A stretch of DNA of 5,313 bases from Cyanobacteria bacterium UBA3803 (GCA_002369055.1 DFEL01000030.1:1-5313); one strand, 5' to 3'. Counted from the stretch's first letter, positions 1 to 5,243 are shown. A program made the numbers and translations. Notes: a model not told the origin generated them from the letters alone.

Positions 1-98
1 AGGCTGCATAGTAAAAAGATTTAAAGAAGATAGGTAAGGAAAAGGTAATTCTCGAAAATTTAAGAAGGTAAATAGGTTTTAGTAAGTGTGTTTTAATC

Positions 99-124
99 AG
101 TCATCCAAAAAGGATGACTTTTTT
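99..124 (+). terminator. Intrinsic terminator of the upstream unit
   Basis: A perfect 8-bp stem (AGTCATCC at 99-106 with GGATGACT at 112-119), an AAAAA loop and a run of six T (119-124) form a typical rho-independent terminator reading rightward. It closes a unit that starts before the window. Stops occur in all three forward frames by position 37 (9-11, 22-24, 35-37), so at most a short C-terminal tail of that gene is present and I cannot tell which frame it used. Positions 38-98 hold nothing I recognise; they could be a 3' UTR or the end of a non-coding RNA. Confidence 0.8.
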
Positions 125-179
125 ATTGGTAAAATTTTATGATAAAATTCTTATAGATATTTTAGGTTTATCATATCAT

Positions 180-184
180 AGGAG
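180..184 (+). promoter_or_regulatory. Ribosome binding site deciding the TTG start of maf
   Basis: AGGAG lies 6 bases before the TTG at 191. No ATG fits the conserved N-terminus of the family, so this Shine-Dalgarno sequence supports TTG as the true start. Confidence 0.8.
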
Positions 185-190
185 TATATT

Positions 191-760
191 TTGAAAAAAT
201 TAGTATTAGCCTCAAATTCTCCGAGAAGAAAAGAAATATTAAAAAAATTATATACAGATTTTGAAATTATACCTTCATCTTATAATGAAGTTTTAGAAAA
301 CAATATATTTACTTATGATAAGATTGAAAATCTTGCTTATAGTAAGGCTTTGGCTGTGGCAAAACAAATTAAATTTTCTGCCATTGTAATTGGTGCTGAT
401 ACAGTTGTTGTTCTTGATAATAAAGTTTTAGGCAAACCAAAAAATAGAGAGGATGCTTTTAATATGTTGAGAAGTTTATCAGGAAAAGAACACTTTGTAG
501 TAACTTCCGTATGTGCAATAGATACGGACAATATGCGAAAAAAAATAACCTCAACTACAAGTTATGTTGAATTTGAAGAGCTGAGTGATGAATTAATTAA
601 TTATTATATAGACAACTTTAAACCTTTTGATAAAGCAGGTTCTTATGGCATACAAGAACTGCCGCAAGGTTTTATTAAAAACATAGGCGGCAGTTTTGAA
701 AATATTGTTGGGTTATGCCCTAAAGCATTGAAAAAAACACTGTCTGTATTTAAACAGTAG
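191..760 (+). CDS. maf: Maf-type nucleoside triphosphate pyrophosphatase (YhdE-like, dTTP/UTP)
   Basis: A cytosolic house-cleaning enzyme that hydrolyses non-canonical or excess pyrimidine nucleoside triphosphates to the monophosphate and pyrophosphate. The 189 residues are normal length for the family. Signatures in order: LASNSPRRKEIL (6-17, substrate phosphate loop), K52 in the SKA motif, ADTVV (69-73, with D70 the family's proposed catalytic base), GKP (81-83, K82), FDKAGSYGIQ (146-155) and GSFENIVGLC (167-176). The AGSYGIQ version marks the YhdE branch (dTTP/UTP) rather than the YceF branch (7-methyl-GTP), which carries CAGSF-type motifs; this substrate call is from family knowledge. The start is TTG at 191. 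The gene converges on the S1 gene and its last 11 bases overlap the end of that gene. No terminator for maf itself is visible, so its transcript probably runs antisense into the S1 gene. Cys176 replaces the more usual Pro after VGL, which I consider minor. Confidence 0.93.
   Translation: MKKLVLASNSPRRKEILKKLYTDFEIIPSSYNEVLENNIFTYDKIENLAYSKALAVAKQIKFSAIVIGADTVVVLDNKVLGKPKNREDAFNMLRSLSGKEHFVVTSVCAIDTDNMRKKITSTTSYVEFEELSDELINYYIDNFKPFDKAGSYGIQELPQGFIKNIGGSFENIVGLCPKALKKTLSVFKQ
731..758 (-). terminator. Probable intrinsic terminator of rpsA, inside the maf coding end
   Basis: Read leftward, ACTGTT (758-753) can pair with GACAGT (744-739): five Watson-Crick pairs plus one inner T-G wobble. The 8-base loop contains the S1 stop codon (752-750). 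One G and then seven T (737-731) follow. The stem is short and weak but the T run is clean and the position is right. On the maf strand the T run becomes an A run before the hairpin, so termination is expected only leftward. Confidence 0.5.
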
Positions 761-1820
761 CAGCTTCAGGTTCTTTAACACTTAAGGCTATGCGTCTGTC
801 TTGCGGATTAAATTTTAAAACGTAAGTTTTTATGGTATCACCGACTTTTGCTATTACGTTGTTTTCGCTTTCGTAAACAGCTAATTCGGTTTGTGGTAAT
901 AACGCTTCAACACCTGCATAAATTTCTACAAACGCACCAAAGGATTTAAGTCTTGTTATTACACCTTCTCTAAGTTCACCTTCTTTAATAACTTTTTGTG
1001 CTTCTATCCAAGGGTCTTCTTCAAGATTTTTTAAGCTTAAAGATATTCGATGTTTATCGTGGTCAATACTGATAACTTCTACCTCAATTTTTTCACCAAT
1101 TTTCAATCTGTCTGAAGGATGATCAATCCATTTCCAAGAGATTTGAGATAAAGGTAATAATCCATCGACACCACCTATGTCAACAAACGCACCAAAATCA
1201 GTAATTCTTACAACATCACCTTTTACAACTTGTCCGACTTCTATTTGAGCAAACAAGTTTGCCTTTTCTTCTTCAGAAACTTCTGAATAAACTTTTTTAT
1301 TTGACAATATAAAACTATTTTGTTGACTATCTAATGTTAATATTTTTAATTCAAGCTTCTCTCCAACAGCAAAATCTTGATCTTTACTGCGTAGTTGACT
1401 TGAAGGAACAAAGCCTTTAACTCCAAGTATATCAACAATTAATCCGCCTCTTACAATTGTGCTGATTTCACCTAAAATTGTTTCATTTGCTTCTTTTAAT
1501 TTTTCAAGTTCTTTCCAAGTATAAGCTTGTTGCACTTTTAGACTTGAAAGTTGCATTTTTCCGTCAGCATCTTCATCAGAAATAATTAAAAATTCATATT
1601 CTTGACCTTTTTCTAATGCTGCCTCTATTGATTTTGTTTTGTCAGATACAGCTTCTTTAACGGGAACGCTTGCCGATGTTTTTGCACCGATATCCACAAT
1701 AGCACCATCGGAATCATATCCGCATACTGTACCTTTTACCAAGTCACCTTTCTTAAAGGTGTAATCGTAAGAACCCAATAAGGCTTCAAACTCTTCGTCT
1801 GAATAGTTTTGTTTTTCCAT
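750..1820 (-). CDS. rpsA: 30S ribosomal protein S1 (four S1 RNA-binding repeats)
   Basis: S1 binds single-stranded mRNA on the small ribosomal subunit and helps load messages, notably those with weak Shine-Dalgarno sequences. The 356 residues hold four OB-fold S1 repeats at about 24-97, 111-174, 195-264 and 280-348. The third is the most canonical (GQVVKGDVVRITDFGAFVDI, then GVDGLLPLSQIS) and the fourth has SFGAFVEI. The first two resemble cyanobacterial S1 (YDYTFKKGDLVKGTV, VDIGAKT, RGGLIVDILGVKGFVPSSQL). Cyanobacterial S1 usually has three repeats, so the fourth is notable. The ATG start (1818-1820) has GGAG 5 bases upstream (1826-1829). The gene is convergent with maf (11-bp overlap) and divergent from the operon starting at 2113. 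Four-repeat S1-like proteins in Firmicutes (YpfD type) are not always ribosomal, but the cyanobacterial features favour true S1. Confidence 0.88.
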   Translation of the reverse strand: MEKQNYSDEEFEALLGSYDYTFKKGDLVKGTVCGYDSDGAIVDIGAKTSASVPVKEAVSDKTKSIEAALEKGQEYEFLIISDEDADGKMQLSSLKVQQAYTWKELEKLKEANETILGEISTIVRGGLIVDILGVKGFVPSSQLRSKDQDFAVGEKLELKILTLDSQQNSFILSNKKVYSEVSEEEKANLFAQIEVGQVVKGDVVRITDFGAFVDIGGVDGLLPLSQISWKWIDHPSDRLKIGEKIEVEVISIDHDKHRISLSLKNLEEDPWIEAQKVIKEGELREGVITRLKSFGAFVEIYAGVEALLPQTELAVYESENNVIAKVGDTIKTYVLKFNPQDRRIALSVKEPEAATV

Positions 1821-1863
1821 TTTTTCTCCGTGTACTGATTTATATTAAAAGACCATTTTAACA

Positions 1864-1912
1864 TTTTGATTATAAAATAAACACAATCAAAAAACGAGTT
1901 TGTTTATTTTAT
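1864..1912 (-). repeat. Two overlapping, mutually exclusive inverted repeats in the rpsA leader
   Basis: Repeat A pairs TTTTGATT (1864-1871) with AATCAAAA (1885-1892), 8 bp perfect. Repeat B pairs ATAAAATAAACA (1872-1883) with its reverse complement at 1901-1912, 12 bp perfect. The arms interleave, so both cannot form fully at once: the left arm of B lies in the loop of A. The pair sits 44-92 bases before the S1 ATG. If transcribed leftward it could be an alternative-structure leader; as DNA it could be a protein-binding site. The low complexity of the region makes chance repeats more likely than usual. Confidence 0.45.
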
Positions 1913-1943
1913 TTTTACATATTTTTATAAATTTAAAATAAAC

Positions 1944-1957
1944 ATTGATTTTATGAA
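1944..1957 (+). repeat. 14-base direct repeat, copy 1 (copy 2 at 2104-2117)
   Basis: ATTGATTTTATGAA occurs here and again across the start codon of the amylase-like gene, 160 bases downstream. In this copy the ATG (1953-1955) opens a frame of 13 codons (MKLIPVLSNLNLI) ending in TAA at 1992-1994. Like the downstream start, it has no Shine-Dalgarno sequence. It could be a relic of a duplicated gene start, a leader peptide or coincidence; I do not call it a gene. Confidence 0.4.
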
Positions 1958-2036
1958 ACTCATACCCGTTTTAAGTAACCTAAATCTTATTTAACATTAT
2001 ATTATATTTTTCGGTTATTAGATTAGTAAAACAGGC

Positions 2037-2078
2037 TTAATCCGTTATCACTATAATATAATTTACCCTACGGATTAA
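2037..2078 (+). promoter_or_regulatory. Putative -10 region of the operon bracketed by a 9-bp inverted repeat
   Basis: Two abutting TATAAT boxes (2052-2057 and 2057-2062, sharing one T) lie 56 and 51 bases before the ATG at 2113. They are flanked by TTAATCCGT (2037-2045) and its perfect reverse complement ACGGATTAA (2070-2078). The half-site centres are 33 bp apart, close to three helical turns, which suits a dimeric repressor or activator. No good -35 is present; AAAACA at 2028-2033 with an 18-base spacer to the first box is weak, so the promoter may need an activator. Confidence 0.5.
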
Positions 2079-2095
2079 TTAAAATTTTAATTAAT
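2074..2095. repeat. Perfect 22-bp AT palindrome upstream of the operon
   Basis: The half-site ATTAATTAAAA (2074-2084) is followed immediately by its exact reverse complement (2085-2095), a gapless palindrome made only of A and T. It lies between the putative -10 boxes and the start codon and overlaps the right arm of the inverted repeat at 2070-2078. It may be an operator. As RNA, a gapless palindrome must open its centre to form a loop, so a DNA-level role seems likelier than a hairpin. Confidence 0.5.
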
Positions 2096-2112
2096 TTATT
2101 TATATTGATTTT

Positions 2113-3426
2113 ATGAATTATATAAATAAACTACTAAAAGCATTAAATCAAAAAACTGTTTTTACATACAGTTCTTGGGCTCAACAACACATGTTTGCAG
2201 CAGGCATGCGAAAATGGATTGCAAATATTGTCCCTGCCGAACTCTTAAAATTTAAACTGCAAGATACTGTTTCTATTTTATCTACACTTAGTCAAGACGG
2301 AATTTTTTATAAAAATTTCCCAAATAAAATTGAAACTCCAAATTATAGCGATAATTGGGGTGTTAGTGCTAATTATATAGAAATTAACAATCGTGCTGTT
2401 GCAGAAATGACAAATAATATATGCAGAAACGGTTTAATCAGTACGATGAAATTAATTCCCGCAATTCCGCCAAGTGCGAAAAGTTGGGCAAATTGTGTAA
2501 TTTTATCTCAAATTTTTCCCAATATATACGGTGACGGGTATAATAAACCTGCGGAAGAAGAAAATTCCATATACGGTATTAAACTTAACACAAATTACAG
2601 CCAAAATATTATAAATTTTGATATTATAAATAAAATATCAGCAGATGAACAATTTAAAGCATTTAATGATTTAGCACATTTTCACGGTCTAAAAACAGGT
2701 TTTAGAACCGTAATATCAGCAGACCAAATAAAAATTGTTCAAAAAGATGGTACGGATATAGGGTTTGACTGGAACAATTCTGAACATTTTAATATATTTC
2801 TAAATGCCCATATCAAATTAATTAACACAGGATTTGAAGCAATTTTTATAGATTCTGCAAAACATATCGGCGGTTACGATATGGAAAATTATACAGGTGT
2901 AGGTGCATTACCAAGTTATGAACAAATGCAATATATTCTTCACGAAATAAGAAGCAGAACAGGAAAAACACATTTAAGCTTCGTTGGTGAAAAAAGTACA
3001 GGTGATTTTCAACGCTATGAAAACTTAGGATTAACAACAGGCACAGGATTTATTGACCCCATTGATTTCCATAGTGTAAAAAAAGAAGCCATAGATTATA
3101 AATATTCAAAAAATTACTCGCCGGGTGTAGAAATATCAAATGACAATGATACAGGAGGAAGAAGTTATGAAGAACGTCTGCACCGAATACATAATTCACT
3201 TTTTGCATACGAATATCCAAGCGATAAGCTTGCAAGTTTTATGCAAACTGAAGATTTGTTTCCCTTAAGATACGACACTAATACTCACCATTTAATGATG
3301 TCAAATCCATCATATTCAATAGACGGAACACCTGAAAGCCACTGGGAAAACCTTTTTGCGAAAGATGATGGGAGAGAATATAACAAAAAAGTTGCAGAGT
3401 TATTTTCATATAGTTTAAATTTATAA
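2113..3426 (+). CDS. Divergent alpha-amylase (GH13)-like TIM-barrel protein
   Basis: The 437 residues fit the (beta/alpha)8 core of the alpha-amylase superfamily, whose members cleave or transfer alpha-glucosidic bonds. Visible in order: STMKLIPAIPPSA (110-122, like the early-strand LxPIxPSP), SIYGIKLNTNY (152-162) and DEQFKAFNDLAHFHGLKTGF (178-197, the usual helix before strand 3). Then come GFEAIFIDSAKHIGG (240-254, region II, nucleophile D247), LSFVGEKS (288-295, region III, acid/base E293) and EISNDNDTGG (340-349, region IV, D346). All three catalytic acids are thus in place. Region I (normally DVVxNH) is degraded (FRTVIS), the near-invariant Arg two residues before the nucleophile is Phe245, and the His of NHD is Asn345. 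No signal peptide and no clear C-terminal beta-sandwich domain are seen. Activity and substrate are therefore uncertain; it may be altered or non-catalytic. No Shine-Dalgarno sequence precedes the ATG. It is the first gene of an operon with the gene at 3449. Confidence 0.62.
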   Translation: MNYINKLLKALNQKTVFTYSSWAQQHMFAAGMRKWIANIVPAELLKFKLQDTVSILSTLSQDGIFYKNFPNKIETPNYSDNWGVSANYIEINNRAVAEMTNNICRNGLISTMKLIPAIPPSAKSWANCVILSQIFPNIYGDGYNKPAEEENSIYGIKLNTNYSQNIINFDIINKISADEQFKAFNDLAHFHGLKTGFRTVISADQIKIVQKDGTDIGFDWNNSEHFNIFLNAHIKLINTGFEAIFIDSAKHIGGYDMENYTGVGALPSYEQMQYILHEIRSRTGKTHLSFVGEKSTGDFQRYENLGLTTGTGFIDPIDFHSVKKEAIDYKYSKNYSPGVEISNDNDTGGRSYEERLHRIHNSLFAYEYPSDKLASFMQTEDLFPLRYDTNTHHLMMSNPSYSIDGTPESHWENLFAKDDGREYNKKVAELFSYSLNL

Positions 3427-3433
3427 AAAATTA

Positions 3434-3442
3434 AGAAAGGAG
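3434..3442 (+). promoter_or_regulatory. Strong ribosome binding site of the ferritin-like gene
   Basis: AGAAAGGAG ends 6 bases before the ATG at 3449, inside the 22-base gap after the upstream stop. It fixes the start and contrasts with the absent site of the first operon gene, so the second protein may be made in larger amounts. Confidence 0.8.
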
Positions 3443-3448
3443 TTTATT

Positions 3449-4777
3449 ATGACATTTAATCCGTTAAAAGAAAAAGGTATGCCACTTGAAAAACAGTTGA
3501 GAAATTGGCATCAAATTGTGGGTAATCCTTATAAAAAACAACTTGTTGATTGTTATACAAGAACAAGACAGATTTTAATGAATGGTATAGAAGTTGAAGC
3601 GTGGGGCTTTAAGCATCAATTCAACAGATTTATGGCAAATCTTGACTTTGAAGACAGAGCAAATATTTCCAGATTAGGAAGAATAGAAAATCAACAACAA
3701 ATGACTTGTAATTGGCTTTCGCCTGCTAATCAGTCAGTATTAGAAACTACACTCGGATATGAACAGGTTGCAGTCGATTTGACCGCTTGGTTAGCACAAA
3801 ATGAACCTGATAAATACGTAAAAGAAACTTTTGATTTTGGTCTGTTGGAAGATTTTGATCATTTATACAGATATGCACAATTTGCTTATATGACAGAAGG
3901 TGTAGAACCAAATGACATAGTAAAAGGGCAAACAGATGTTATAGTTGGACGCCCTACACAACATCATCACAATTGTAATGGCTTAAGACTTCGCAAACAT
4001 TACGATAAAACAACCGCTTCACCTCAAACTAAAATTAATATTTTAACAGTTTTATCAGGTGAACAACAAACTCATAATTTCTATGCTGAACACGGTTTTA
4101 TGTACGGTGATCATGTATTACGAGAAACTTATGCGGAAATAAAAGATGTCGAAGAAGAACACGTTACTATGTATGAATCACTGATTGACCCTTCCGAAAC
4201 GATGTTTGAAAAAGCCTTACTTCACGAATTTACGGAAGTTTGTAACTATTACACATGTTTAGAGGATGAAGTTGATGATGACATAAAGAAATATTGGGAA
4301 ATTTTCTTAGAAATAGAACTCGGACATCTTCAAATTATTGCTGAAATATTTAAAAAATACGAAAAACGAGATCCCGAAGAAGTTATAGGTTCTGAAATAA
4401 TCATTCCTTGCAGATTTAACAGCCAAAAAGCATACGTTCAAAAAATTCTTGAAAAAGAAGTTCAAAAGCGTCTTGCACCGGAAGGTAAATATTATAACTC
4501 AATGGATGATATTCCTAAGGATTGGGCAAGTTATCCCGTTCAAAAAAGAGTTGCCGAAATTTCCGCACCATCTGAAAATTGCATAAGTATAGCAGAAATC
4601 TACCACGACAGAGATATAGTCGAAGCAAGTGAATCTCTGAAAAATAAAGAAACTGATTTACTTAAAAAAGGTTTGCAAAAAGTTGCGGTTGCAGATAATA
4701 CTGTTTGTCCCGATAAATTACAAAAAATGATAGACAACCACGAGAAACGAAAGCAACAAAAAGAATTAAAAATATAA
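3449..4777 (+). CDS. Tandem ferritin/rubrerythrin-like protein with two four-helix bundles
   Basis: I recognise no named family, but the helical metal-binding pattern is clear. C-terminal bundle: E205, E235xxH238, E260 and E290xxH293, the E/ExxH/E/ExxH arrangement of diiron ferritin-like proteins (rubrerythrin, bacterioferritin). N-terminal bundle: E50, E80xxQ83, E105 and D135xxH138, with identical spacing (30, 25, 30). The two halves align without gaps at an offset of 155 residues, for example 99-145 against 254-300, where E99/E254, L102/L257, E105/E260, E119/E274, D121/D276, K125/K280, L132/L287, H138/H293, L139/L294 and A143/A298 match. The linker (about 146-195) holds HHHNC at 172-176. 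The tail from about 310 is charged, shows no known domain and ends in a lysine-rich helix. There is no signal peptide or membrane segment, so it is probably cytosolic. The role could be oxygen or peroxide reduction, iron handling or a diiron oxidation; the sequence does not decide. Lies 22 bp after the amylase-like gene, probably co-transcribed. Confidence 0.72.
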   Translation: MTFNPLKEKGMPLEKQLRNWHQIVGNPYKKQLVDCYTRTRQILMNGIEVEAWGFKHQFNRFMANLDFEDRANISRLGRIENQQQMTCNWLSPANQSVLETTLGYEQVAVDLTAWLAQNEPDKYVKETFDFGLLEDFDHLYRYAQFAYMTEGVEPNDIVKGQTDVIVGRPTQHHHNCNGLRLRKHYDKTTASPQTKINILTVLSGEQQTHNFYAEHGFMYGDHVLRETYAEIKDVEEEHVTMYESLIDPSETMFEKALLHEFTEVCNYYTCLEDEVDDDIKKYWEIFLEIELGHLQIIAEIFKKYEKRDPEEVIGSEIIIPCRFNSQKAYVQKILEKEVQKRLAPEGKYYNSMDDIPKDWASYPVQKRVAEISAPSENCISIAEIYHDRDIVEASESLKNKETDLLKKGLQKVAVADNTVCPDKLQKMIDNHEKRKQQKELKI

Positions 4778-4791
4778 AAAGACAAACAAAA

Positions 4792-4817
4792 AATTCTTCC
4801 GATATTTCGGAAGAATT
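4792..4817. terminator. Bidirectional hairpin terminator between convergent genes
   Basis: A perfect 11-bp stem (AATTCTTCCGA at 4792-4802 with its complement at 4807-4817) closes on a TATT loop. It begins 15 bases after the ferritin-like stop and ends 20 bases before the cupin stop. Read leftward it is followed by a T-rich tract (TTTTGTTTGTC, then T5), good for the cupin gene. Read rightward the tail (CTTTGTATTTGG) is poorer but probably adequate. Confidence 0.85.
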
Positions 4818-4836
4818 CTTTGTATTTGGTTATGTA

Positions 4837-5184
4837 TTAATCTTTATTCACCGATAACGGTTCATTTTCTTCGCCAACATAAAATACAATTAATTCAACA
4901 GGTATGTTACCTGTATTTTTGCCATAATGGTATGTTCCAATGACTTCCGGAAGACAAGTACCCTCTTTTACGGTAATTTCCTCATTTGTGTCTTTCGTAA
5001 CCGTAAGCGTTCCTTGTTTTACGTAAGCAATATTTAATAAATTATGTTTATGCATTGGCAAGCTTTCGCCTACATCTATTGTAATTTTCAAAACCGTTAC
5101 TTCAGGATTTTGAATATTGATACTTTTAAAAACACTATTATCCCAAGTGTAAGTTGTTTGTAGTAATGTTTCTTTGTTTGACAA
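4837..5184 (-). CDS. Small single-domain cupin protein
   Basis: A 115-residue protein that is one beta-barrel cupin domain. Motif 1 runs from G39 to G58 (GESLPMHKHNLLNIAYVKQG) with H45 and H47. Motif 2 (75-90) has G75, P79, G83, H86 and N90. H45, H47 and H86 are the expected metal ligands; the usual Glu of motif 1 is Asn51, so the metal site is three-His or Asn-containing. Small cupins may be metal-dependent isomerases, dioxygenases or sugar/ligand sensors, and nothing here chooses among them. The start is TTG at 5184, supported by AAAAGGGGGA (5200-5191) about 6 bases upstream; no ATG precedes the cupin core. The gene has its own likely promoter, is convergent with the ferritin-like gene and ends at the shared hairpin. 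No signal peptide is seen. Confidence 0.82.
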   Translation of the reverse strand: MSNKETLLQTTYTWDNSVFKSINIQNPEVTVLKITIDVGESLPMHKHNLLNIAYVKQGTLTVTKDTNEEITVKEGTCLPEVIGTYHYGKNTGNIPVELIVFYVGEENEPLSVNKD

Positions 5185-5190
5185 AATGTT

Positions 5191-5200
5191 TCCCCCTTTT
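5191..5200 (-). promoter_or_regulatory. Purine-rich ribosome binding site deciding the TTG start of the cupin gene
   Basis: Read leftward, AAAAGGGGGA stands out in an AT-rich stretch and lies 6 bases before the TTG at 5184. The first Met codon in frame is residue 44, inside the metal motif, so initiation at TTG is the only sensible choice. Confidence 0.75.
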
Positions 5201-5213
5201 ACAAATTTATAAT

Positions 5214-5243
5214 TTTACATATATATTATTTCATTATTATACT
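5214..5243 (+). promoter_or_regulatory. Probable rightward sigma-70-type promoter
   Basis: TTTACA (5214-5219, 5 of 6 to TTGACA) and TATACT (5238-5243, 5 of 6 to TATAAT) are separated by 18 bases. Transcription would begin near 5250, leaving a leader of about 27 bases before the ATG at 5277. In AT-rich DNA such matches arise by chance, but position and spacing fit. Confidence 0.5.

Larger units (their letters stand above)
1821..2112. other. Divergent intergenic control region between rpsA and the 2113 operon
   Basis: These 292 very AT-rich bases hold no substantial gene but many short repeats, listed separately. The ten-base word AAAATAAACA occurs at 1874-1883 and 1935-1944, and inverted at 1901-1910. 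On the S1 side a leftward TATAAT lies at 1874-1869, but I found no good -35 at normal spacing. On the operon side two TATAAT boxes sit at 2052-2062. A 13-codon frame (1953-1994) starts with an ATG inside a 14-base direct repeat. I see no tRNA or known riboswitch. Confidence 0.6.

Noticed and set aside
115..157. Possible maf promoter (TTGGTA at 126-131; TATGAT at 138-143 or TATAGA at 152-157)
   Set aside because: TTGGTA to TATAGA has a 20-base spacer, and the -35 position for TATGAT falls in the terminator stem and matches poorly. A promoter is likely in this gap but I cannot place it.
337..531. Open frame of 64 codons on the minus strand inside maf
   Set aside because: It lies wholly within a confident gene, has no recognisable motif and looks like a shadow of maf codon use.
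2113..2190. Signal peptide at the start of the amylase-like protein
   Set aside because: The first 30 residues have no uninterrupted hydrophobic core or cleavage motif.
2846..3235. Two minus-strand open frames (2846-3037 and 3050-3235) inside the amylase-like gene
   Set aside because: Their translations are low-complexity, rich in F, L and H as expected from the complement of AT-rich coding DNA, and they lie opposite the catalytic motifs of a real gene.
3449..4360. First reading of the ferritin-like protein as three helical hairpins, an odd number
   Set aside because: A fourth hairpin (E50 and E80xxQ83) was found at the same spacing, completing two four-helix bundles.
4600..4785. Minus-strand open frame at the end of the ferritin-like gene
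   Set aside because: Ser/Phe/Cys-rich translation typical of antisense to a lysine/glutamate-rich coding end; no domain and no initiation site.
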